From NCBI RefSeq assembly GCF_037201965.1, contig NZ_CP147518.1:3155001-3219000 (forward strand): a DNA stretch of 64,000 bases. Direction: 5' to 3'. Positions 24,715 to 31,732 of this stretch are shown piece after piece. This DNA is from Spirosoma sp. SC4-14 (GTDB taxonomy: Bacteria > Bacteroidota > Bacteroidia > Cytophagales > Spirosomataceae). The notes beneath the pieces were generated by a model that was not told the DNA's origin, did no database searches, and worked only from the letters and a program-made list of their open reading frames with translations. The position numbers were made by a program, and so were the translations under genes. Position 1 is the stretch's first letter; every line of letters begins with the position of its first letter.

Positions 24715-27585
24715 ATGCAAGACATCAGGCATATTGGCTGGAATCTGTGGGGGAGTATCTGTTGGAAGGAAACTAGTAAAAAGAACCAGATTGTAACGTC
24801 TATACACAATACGACAACCGGGCTAAAAAAAGGCCTTCGGTCCATACCAATTGACCGGACTGTATGCGCTGTGCTATTCCTGTGTCTGTGCTTTTCCTAT
24901 ACGCGGGCGGGCTCACAGCCGATAGCCAAACAGGGAGTATTGGATTTAAGACAGGTGAATTTTTCGCGGCAGGATGCTGAATTGCGTGGCGAATGGAAAT
25001 GGTACTGGAATCAATTACGCATTCCGGGCAATCCGGAGTCGCCTTTTGCGTATACTACATTTCCGCAGTTATGGACGGCCAGTGACTGGGGAAAAAAACG
25101 CCTGGGCAGTCAGGGGTTTGCTACGTATTCGCTTACCGTTCTATTGCCACAACGATCGGTACCGCTTATGCTGGAAGTGCCTGATCAGTATACAGCCTAC
25201 CGATTATTTGTGAACGGTGAGATGGTGGCGCACGACGGCAATCCTGCCAGTACAGCCGATTCAACGACCGCCCATTGGTCAACACAACTGATCCAATTAC
25301 CTGCCAGCAGCGATACACTCCAATTACTTTTGCAGATTGCCAATTTTCAGCACGCTAAAGGAGGTTCTGCGAAAGCCTTACGAATTGGTGAAGCCAGCCG
25401 GTTGCAAACCCGTCTGGAAGTGGCCCGTGCTTTGGATTTATTCCTGACAGGCTGCGTGTTCATGGCCGGGCTGTTTTTTATTGGTTTGTTTGGATTCAGC
25501 CAAACCGACCGGCCAATGCTGTATTTCGGTCTGTTTTGTTTAGTGTATAGTTATCGGATTATCGGAACCGACCTCTATGTGTTGCATACATTGATGCCTA
25601 CTATTCCGTGGGCCTTGAGTCTCCGACTCGAATATGCTTCCTTATATCTGGCCGTAGCCTTGTTTGTTGTTTATACACAATCGCTGTATCCGAACGATAC
25701 CGACCGACGGATCACCATTCCTATGGCCTGGATATGTCTGGCTTTTGTCAGTACGGTTCTAATCTTACCACCCCTGCTGTTTACACAGTTGATGGACCCA
25801 TTTCTGGTGCTAATGGTGCTCTATATTGGCTATGCATTTTTTGTGTATTCGCTTGCCGCCCGGCGAAAACGACCCGGTGCCCAGTACTCATTACTGAGCA
25901 CAGCCTTGTTGATGGTCGTTTTCAGCTTAATTCTGGGGCAGTATTTTGGCGTGGAGATACCCGATAAATTTATCCTGTTTGTTGGCTATGTCGGGTTCTT
26001 TTATCTGCAATCGCTGGTATTATCGTTCCGGTTTGCTCATGCACTGAATGAAGCCCGATTGACCGAAAAACAATTTCTGGCTAATATGAGCCACGAAATT
26101 CGAACTCCACTGAATGCAATTCTTGGGTTTTCCAGTTTGCTTGAAACAACGGCACTAACAGCAGAACAAAAAGAATTTAACCGGGATATAGGCACTGCCG
26201 GAAAAAACCTGCTAACGATTGTAAACGATATCCTCGACATTGCCAAAATCGAGTCGGGCATGCTTCCCCTGGAAACGATTCCGTTTAGTATTCCATCGCT
26301 GGTCGATTCAATCAAGACGATGCTTCTGCCGACGGCCAGCGACAAAAAGCTGGATCTTAGAACGGAAATAGCATCAACGATTCCGCCTGTTTTGCTGGGC
26401 GATCCAACCCGATTAACCCAGATATTACTGAATTTGCTCAGCAATGCAATCAAGTTTACCAAAGAAGGAAGTGTGCAGCTACGGATCGAGAACAGCCCGG
26501 AAGCTAATAACTCGGTACGGGTGCGTTTCATTGTCGAGGACACCGGCATTGGGATTGATAGCGATGTATTACCGCATATTTTTGAGCGTTTTCGGCAGGC
26601 CAACGATTCCACTACCCGTCAATATGGTGGTACCGGATTAGGACTGAGCATTGTTCGGTCGCTGGCGCAAATGCAGGGTGGCTGGGTAACGGTAACCAGT
26701 ACGCCCGGAAAAGGCTCCTGCTTTACGGTCGAAATTCCGTATCGGATTGCGCAGGATGCTGTTGGTCAGCCAATAGGACAGCCATCTTCTTCGTGGGGGT
26801 TGGCTGAACATGAACTGCGAATATTGGTTGTTGAAGATAATCGGATGAATCAGAAGCTGATGCTGGGCGTATTGAAGCGGTTAGGCTATACGGCTCAAAT
26901 TGCCGAAAATGGGCAGCAGGCCATCGACAAACTGATGCGGGAATCCTTTGATCTGGTATTAATGGATATTCAGATGCCCGTGATGGATGGTTATACGGCC
27001 ACTCGCCATATACGAACTGTTCTTCAAATGCCAATTCCAATTATTGCCATGACAGCTCATGCGCTGGCTAGCGAACGGGAACAATGCCTTCGGGCAGGTA
27101 TGAATGATTTCCTGTCGAAACCGTTTCTGCCTGACGATTTGCAACGATTGATCCAGAAATACGTTCCAGCTACGGTAAAGCCTGATAAACCCGTTGAGTC
27201 AGAACCCGCACCGTCCACACCTGCCAATCATTTTTCGGTTAACCCACTCCTGGAGTCTGTTGGCAACGATAAAGAACTGGCGCTGGAACTGCTGAACGTC
27301 TTTCTCGCCCAAACCCCAGATCAACTGGCTACCATACGAAGAGCACTGGTCGAAAATGATACGGAAACGATCGGGAAAATCGTGCACACGCAGAAGGCTG
27401 CCATTCAGATGCTTGGCTTGCAGGACATTTCGTTACAGATAAGCGAGCTGGAAGCCCACCTGGTTGTTGCGCAGCCCTTACCGAAACTTATACCGCTTGT
27501 CAGAAAGTATATGCAAAGTCTGAAAGCTGCAATGCCCATCATTCAGGCCGAAGTCGAGAGCATGACCAGACGGCCTCCCGTTTAG
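24715..27585 (+). CDS. Hybrid sensor histidine kinase with 7TMR-DISM sensor, REC and HPt domains
   Basis: A 956-residue inner-membrane phosphorelay protein. An N-terminal hydrophobic segment is near residues 48-66, followed by a periplasmic jelly-roll sensor (7TMR-DISMED2-like, about 70-240). A seven-helix 7TM-DISM region spans about 245-445, then HisKA with His460 in 'NMSHEIRTPLN'. The HATPase domain has 'NLLSNAIKFT', 'DTGIGID' and 'GGTGLGLSIVR'. A receiver domain (about 703-820) carries the phospho-acceptor Asp in 'LVLMDIQMPVMDG', and a C-terminal HPt domain (about 838-945) has a candidate His near 890 in 'VHTQKAA'. The full His-Asp-His relay sits in one chain without an output domain, so a separate response regulator must exist and is not adjacent. 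Its ligand is unknown. Confidence 0.92.
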   Translation: MQDIRHIGWNLWGSICWKETSKKNQIVTSIHNTTTGLKKGLRSIPIDRTVCAVLFLCLCFSYTRAGSQPIAKQGVLDLRQVNFSRQDAELRGEWKWYWNQLRIPGNPESPFAYTTFPQLWTASDWGKKRLGSQGFATYSLTVLLPQRSVPLMLEVPDQYTAYRLFVNGEMVAHDGNPASTADSTTAHWSTQLIQLPASSDTLQLLLQIANFQHAKGGSAKALRIGEASRLQTRLEVARALDLFLTGCVFMAGLFFIGLFGFSQTDRPMLYFGLFCLVYSYRIIGTDLYVLHTLMPTIPWALSLRLEYASLYLAVALFVVYTQSLYPNDTDRRITIPMAWICLAFVSTVLILPPLLFTQLMDPFLVLMVLYIGYAFFVYSLAARRKRPGAQYSLLSTALLMVVFSLILGQYFGVEIPDKFILFVGYVGFFYLQSLVLSFRFAHALNEARLTEKQFLANMSHEIRTPLNAILGFSSLLETTALTAEQKEFNRDIGTAGKNLLTIVNDILDIAKIESGMLPLETIPFSIPSLVDSIKTMLLPTASDKKLDLRTEIASTIPPVLLGDPTRLTQILLNLLSNAIKFTKEGSVQLRIENSPEANNSVRVRFIVEDTGIGIDSDVLPHIFERFRQANDSTTRQYGGTGLGLSIVRSLAQMQGGWVTVTSTPGKGSCFTVEIPYRIAQDAVGQPIGQPSSSWGLAEHELRILVVEDNRMNQKLMLGVLKRLGYTAQIAENGQQAIDKLMRESFDLVLMDIQMPVMDGYTATRHIRTVLQMPIPIIAMTAHALASEREQCLRAGMNDFLSKPFLPDDLQRLIQKYVPATVKPDKPVESEPAPSTPANHFSVNPLLESVGNDKELALELLNVFLAQTPDQLATIRRALVENDTETIGKIVHTQKAAIQMLGLQDISLQISELEAHLVVAQPLPKLIPLVRKYMQSLKAAMPIIQAEVESMTRRPPV

Positions 27586-27744
27586 TAGTCCGGAATCATA
27601 TCGACCATTGGTGCGTGTGTTGTTCGAGGTCGTCTTTTTTCGGTTCATCCCGTTGAAATGCTAGTTCAAACGGTTTACAAATGCAAAGTGCATTCTCGTT
27701 GCTCAATTTTGGGCTGTAAACAACAAGAAAAGCATAATAATAGG

Positions 27745-28626
27745 ATGAACAATTTACTGCCTCTACTAGCGCTGCTGATTGTGCCCCTGGGTGTATCGGC
27801 ACAAACCAAAACCTTGCAGCGTAAACCGGTGGTTTCGCAGGTTCGCAAAACTACTCAGCCAGTTCAAAGTACAACGACCCCAAAAGCAGGTAGCGTTTCC
27901 AGGGGGGCTGCACTTGCTGCCCCAACTACCGGTTCGGCTCAACAGGCTTCTGCAATGCCGGTTCAGCAATCGCCTGCGGTAACTCCGGCTCCAAAGCCTG
28001 TCACTGTTGTAGCCACCCCTCAACCTGCCCGGCCAGTGGCAATCTATCGCCAGTCAGAAAGCCGCTTTCGAATTGGGTTTCGGGTAGGAGGTAATTTCTC
28101 GACCATCGGAGGAGTCGATGCGTCGGCTATGGGTGAGGGTCTTACCCTGAAGCGCGTTGCTGGCTTCCACGGTGGTGTTGTCATGAATATTGGTGGACCA
28201 TCATTTTCGGTTCAGCCCGAGCTTTTATACACACAATACGGAATTCGTATGGCATTCGGGGCCGACTATTTGCAGCTTAAATACAATCTGGTTGAAGTAC
28301 CGGTACTGCTAAAAGCTTCTTTTGGACAACCTGAACTTCGGTTTTTTATTAATGCCGGGCCAGTAGGAGCCTACACCTTGAGCGGTTCTATTTCGGTTCG
28401 GGAAAGCGGTCAGTCGCAATCGCAGGTGATCGATATGACGGGCCAGGGCCGGTTTTCGTACGGAGCTGCGGGTGGAGCCGGTGTGGCAATGAAAATGGGA
28501 ACGGGAACAATTCTGGTCGAAGGCCGCTATTCGTATTTGTTCTCAAGTAATGACGACGGAACCAGCCTGACGCCCCAGAATGCAATGCTTTCGGTAGGGT
28601 ATCTGATTCCTTTATCGGGTCATTAG
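27745..28626 (+). CDS. Outer-membrane beta-barrel protein (porin family)
   Basis: A 293-residue exported protein from ATG 27745, where a clear signal peptide begins (NNLLPLLALLIVPLGVSAQ). Residues 20-120 are a low-complexity Pro/Val/Thr/Gln linker rich in 'TTPKAGS', 'PVQQSP' and 'VVATPQPARP'. A ~170-residue barrel follows ('FRIGFRVGGNFSTIGG', 'FSVQPELLYTQYGIRM'), typical of the PorT/OMP_b-brl family. The linker suggests it spans periplasm or contacts peptidoglycan. An upstream ATG at 27658 would hide the signal peptide and is not preferred. Confidence 0.8.
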   Translation: MNNLLPLLALLIVPLGVSAQTKTLQRKPVVSQVRKTTQPVQSTTTPKAGSVSRGAALAAPTTGSAQQASAMPVQQSPAVTPAPKPVTVVATPQPARPVAIYRQSESRFRIGFRVGGNFSTIGGVDASAMGEGLTLKRVAGFHGGVVMNIGGPSFSVQPELLYTQYGIRMAFGADYLQLKYNLVEVPVLLKASFGQPELRFFINAGPVGAYTLSGSISVRESGQSQSQVIDMTGQGRFSYGAAGGAGVAMKMGTGTILVEGRYSYLFSSNDDGTSLTPQNAMLSVGYLIPLSGH

Positions 28627-28727
28627 TATACAAACCCCTGTTTTTGTAAATACTATCCTTCATGTTAGTTTTGCCAAAACGAGGTATGTTTTAGAACAAA
28701 CCTGTTTTTTAATGTAGATAGTGACAG

Positions 28728-28760
28728 AAAGTCCGGTTCGTGTTGAGGCCGGACTTTTTC
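28728..28760 (+). terminator. Rho-independent terminator
   Basis: Stem AAAGTCCGG (28728-28736) and CCGGACTTT (28749-28757) with a 12-nt loop and a T-run, about 100 nt after the porin-family stop. Confidence 0.75.
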
Positions 28761-28836
28761 TTTGAGGTTTAAGTATCGATGTAAAGGTCCTCGCTGGTTT
28801 TAAGAAACGTTTGAAAAGTTGATAAGTAGCCTAACG

Positions 28837-28866
28837 CCCGACTTTGTTTGAGGTCGGGTATTTTTG
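28837..28866 (+). terminator. Second terminator-like hairpin
   Basis: Stem CCCGAC (28837-28842) and GTCGGG (28853-28858) followed by tattttt. It is shorter than the first. The same T-run also reads as a -7 box TATTTTTG, so it could be either. Confidence 0.45.
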
Positions 28867-29035
28867 TTAACTGTTGATATAGTACATGATGCCAGAATCT
28901 GGACGCACATTCAGGAGTCAGTATCGCTATCGAAGAAATTCGGGACGAAGCGCCTTTCGTTAGCAACACAACAGGGAAGATCTGCGTAATTTGAAGTACG
29001 GTATCTGTTTATTCGGTTAAAACACTGAATCTATA

Positions 29036-29941
29036 GTGAAGAACATCTATCTTTTTTTGGTTTTTTTAGGCTTATCGACATCTGCATGGGCTCAGGAGGT
29101 TGTATTCGATACAAACTATTATGCTCCTCCGCCTGTGCGTCGGCGCGTTCTGACGGCCGACCCCGAAGATCGTAGGGCTAAAGGCCACATAGGGCGGACA
29201 AGTGGTGATCGGAAGGCCGATTATCTGGAACTCCATCGGTTAAAAGAAACGCAAACCTGGTATCTAAGCAGTGAGGGAGGATTTCGGACCGATTTGAGCA
29301 CACTAACCAATTCATTTGATGGCCTGGTCCGTAGTACTAATCAGACTAAATTTGCCTGGAGTATCCTTACGGGCTATACTTTTCATAATGCCTGGGCTAT
29401 TGAAACGGGCTATACGCATGCGCCGGTTCACCTGAATATTACGATTACAAACGACCCGAGCCCGTTTGTGTTCAACTACCAGAATAGCGGCTTTGGTATT
29501 CCGGTGCGTTTGAAACGCCGAATCGGTTTAGGAAAGAATGCCGCTAATGGAACAGGATTCTGGCTTACGGCAGGTGCCTGGCTCATACCCAATGGCGATG
29601 GGCAGACCGAAGAGCTGAAGTTTTCGGGATATAGTACTTATGCCCATAGCCATCGAATCGATACGCTTCATCTCAATGTGATTACCGGGACCGAGAAGCG
29701 AATATCGGGCGCTGCTGAATTGGGCGTCGACTATGCCACCCGCTTATCGTCGACCCTTGAACTGGGGTTTTATGTTCGTAAATATTGGGGACTTGGCAAT
29801 GCACTTCGTTCCGATCTGACATATACCGTCAATACAACATCACAGCAACAATCGGCTATTACGGCGAACGGAACCGGATGGGGCTTTGGCATTTCACTGC
29901 GGTATATTTATGGGAAGCAATATGAGGTAAAAAGCCCCTAA
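29036..29941 (+). CDS. Outer-membrane beta-barrel protein, unassigned
   Basis: A 301-residue exported protein starting with GTG at 29036. Signal peptide MKNIYLFLVFLGLSTSAWAQ. The body alternates hydrophobic and polar residues with many aromatic strand ends ('WYLSSEGGFRTDLSTL', 'GFYVRKYWGLGNALRSDLTY') and ends in 'GWGFGISLRYIYGKQYEVKSP', consistent with an 8- to 10-stranded barrel. I do not recognise a named family. It precedes the antiporter gene by about 110 nt and may be co-transcribed or independent. Confidence 0.7.
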   Translation: MKNIYLFLVFLGLSTSAWAQEVVFDTNYYAPPPVRRRVLTADPEDRRAKGHIGRTSGDRKADYLELHRLKETQTWYLSSEGGFRTDLSTLTNSFDGLVRSTNQTKFAWSILTGYTFHNAWAIETGYTHAPVHLNITITNDPSPFVFNYQNSGFGIPVRLKRRIGLGKNAANGTGFWLTAGAWLIPNGDGQTEELKFSGYSTYAHSHRIDTLHLNVITGTEKRISGAAELGVDYATRLSSTLELGFYVRKYWGLGNALRSDLTYTVNTTSQQQSAITANGTGWGFGISLRYIYGKQYEVKSP

Positions 29942-29986
29942 AAATTTATTTATCAGGTAGTTATTTTTTAGAGTGTCGCTCTTGGG

Positions 29987-29994
29987 TAGGTTTG
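29987..29994 (+). promoter_or_regulatory. Predicted -7 box for the antiporter gene
   Basis: TAGGTTTG, a full match to TAnnTTTG. The -33 position holds TTT rather than TTG. It implies a start near 30001 and supports ATG 30050 over an upstream TTG at 29999. Confidence 0.35.
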
Positions 29995-30049
29995 TCATTT
30001 GAAAGGAGGCCGCTTATGTTATTTTTGTTATCTGGCTCTTCTACTCTAT

Positions 30050-31648
30050 ATGCACCAAACGCTACTGCTTTGTTTAGGTCTGATGCTGGCTGTATCGCTC
30101 TTTGTGATGCTAGGGCAGCGTTTACGGATTTCGGCTCCCATTTTTTTAGTACTGAGCGGACTTGCCGTTAGTTTGGTTCCGGGCATTCCCCAAATAGCTA
30201 TCGACCCGGAACTTATTTTTCTCATTTTTCTGCCCCCCCTGCTTTATGAAGCAGCCTGGTTTACATCCTGGAAGGAGTTCTGGCGCTGGCGACGGATCAT
30301 TATTGTGCTGGCTTTTGGGCTGGTTATTGTAACGGCTTCGGCGGTTGCCTACATGTCGAGTGCATTTATTCCTGGGTTCACACTTGCGCTGGGTTATCTG
30401 CTGGGGGGCATCATTTCGCCCCCCGATGCCGTGGCGGCCACATCGGTGCTGAAAGGAATAAACGTATCCAAGCGATCCATTAGCATTCTGGAAGGGGAGA
30501 GTCTTGTTAATGATGCATCCAGTCTGGTTGTGTTTCGGTTTGCCCTGGCGGCTGTTTTGTCGGGTTCGTTTGTCTGGCAAACGGCAGCGGTCGACTTCAT
30601 GCTGGTCACCTTCCTGGGAATTCTGGTCGGATTAGCCATTGCGGGTGTTTTTTATGTGATTCATCGCTATCTGTTCACAACAACCCGTGTCAGTATACTG
30701 CTGACATTTATGGCTCCTTATTTCATGTATCTGACGGCCGAGGAATTTCATGTTTCCGGAGTTATGGCCGTGGTGAGTGGAGGTCTTTTTCTGTCCAATC
30801 ATAGCCATAAAATTCTGAACCACAGCGCCCGTATTCAGGGAACAGGAATGTGGGCCACGGTTGTGTTTGCGCTCAACGGGCTGGTATTTATTCTGATTGG
30901 GCTTGAATTGCCAGTTATTATCAGTGCGCTGGGTAATTATTCAAAAATGGATGCTGTTCTGTATGCGCTAATGATTACGTCGGTGGTTATTGTTACCCGT
31001 ATGGCAGTTGTTCTGTTTTCATCTGTGTTTACAACGGTGATTGGCCGCTGGATTACGGTTGCCGATCGAAATCCAGGCTGGCGGGGACCCGTTATTGTGG
31101 GCTGGGCTGGTATGAGAGGGGTGGTATCGCTGGCATCGGCCTTGTCGATTCCATTGACATTGAACAACGGTCAGGCGTTTCCGCACCGGAATCTGATTCT
31201 GTTCATCACGTTTGTTGTGATTCTGGTTACGCTTGTTTTTCAGGGGCTAACCTTACCGTTTGTTATCCGAAAAATCAACTATAAAGACCCTGATAACCGA
31301 CCCTCTGAAGAAGAACAGGAATCGGCCATTCGACTGAAATTACTGAAAGTTGCGCTTCATGAATTAGAAGAACGGTATGCCAGTGCTACCGAAACTAACG
31401 ACCTGGTTCGTAATCTGAAGGACCGAATCAAAAGCGATGTTCGCCTGACAAAACATCATCTGGATTCGTTGGAATGCGATGGTAAGAAAATTGCCGAGTA
31501 TAACCAGATTATGAATGAGATCATCGGTGTTAAACGGCGGGAACTACACCGGTTACGCAATCGCGAAGAGTTTGATGATGAGATCATTCGGAAGGAAGAA
31601 GCCCGAATTGATCTGGAGGAAGAAAAAATGAACCATCCCATTCATTAG
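30050..31648 (+). CDS. Na+/H+ antiporter, CPA1 (NhaP/NhaK) family
   Basis: A 532-residue inner-membrane antiporter with about 12 transmembrane segments. The CPA1 ion-site motifs are present: 'GGIISPPDAVAATSVL' near residue 118 and 'GESLVNDASSLVVFRF' near 147. The late motif 'GWAGMRGVVSLASAL' near 349 is typical too. A ~120-residue cytoplasmic C-terminal tail is strongly helical and charged (coiled-coil-like from 'SEEEQESAIRLKLLKVALHELEERY'). It exchanges Na+ (or K+) for protons in pH and salt homeostasis. ATG 30050 is preferred because it begins the first membrane segment directly and lies after the predicted promoter. Confidence 0.92.
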   Translation: MHQTLLLCLGLMLAVSLFVMLGQRLRISAPIFLVLSGLAVSLVPGIPQIAIDPELIFLIFLPPLLYEAAWFTSWKEFWRWRRIIIVLAFGLVIVTASAVAYMSSAFIPGFTLALGYLLGGIISPPDAVAATSVLKGINVSKRSISILEGESLVNDASSLVVFRFALAAVLSGSFVWQTAAVDFMLVTFLGILVGLAIAGVFYVIHRYLFTTTRVSILLTFMAPYFMYLTAEEFHVSGVMAVVSGGLFLSNHSHKILNHSARIQGTGMWATVVFALNGLVFILIGLELPVIISALGNYSKMDAVLYALMITSVVIVTRMAVVLFSSVFTTVIGRWITVADRNPGWRGPVIVGWAGMRGVVSLASALSIPLTLNNGQAFPHRNLILFITFVVILVTLVFQGLTLPFVIRKINYKDPDNRPSEEEQESAIRLKLLKVALHELEERYASATETNDLVRNLKDRIKSDVRLTKHHLDSLECDGKKIAEYNQIMNEIIGVKRRELHRLRNREEFDDEIIRKEEARIDLEEEKMNHPIH

Positions 31649-31670
31649 AGGCATTGGCCGTTGCTGATTG

Positions 31671-31722
31671 CCTAAAAGAGAAAGACTCGATCGGTAAACC
31701 GATCGAGTCTTTCTCTTTTAGG
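31671..31722. terminator. Perfect 25-bp bidirectional terminator hairpin
   Basis: Arms 31671-31695 and 31698-31722 are fully complementary with a 2-nt loop, core gactcgatcggt, with A- and T-rich flanks. It sits between the convergent antiporter and DUF2723 genes. Unusually long and perfect for a terminator. Confidence 0.9.
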
Positions 31723-31732
31723 ATGGAATCCG

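Larger units (their letters stand above)
28627..29035. other. 409-nt intergenic region with two terminator-like hairpins
   Basis: No convincing protein gene. Two GC stems with T-runs occur at 28728-28760 and 28837-28866. The ~100 nt between them could hold a small transcript, but no promoter is clear. Confidence 0.5.

Noticed and set aside
27658..27744. Upstream ATG extension of the porin-family protein.
   Set aside because: It would place 29 unrelated residues before a clear signal peptide. ATG 27745 is the better start.
28769..28969. A 66-residue minus-strand open frame in the 409-nt gap.
   Set aside because: No motif, no promoter, and it runs antisense to a terminator-like hairpin. Treated as non-coding.
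30002..30170. A strong Shine-Dalgarno-like AAAGGAGG at 30002 followed at 30016 by an ATG that opens a ~50-codon frame out of register with the antiporter gene.
   Set aside because: Bacteroidota rarely use Shine-Dalgarno initiation, the short frame runs inside the antiporter coding sequence and has no recognisable product. Probably chance.
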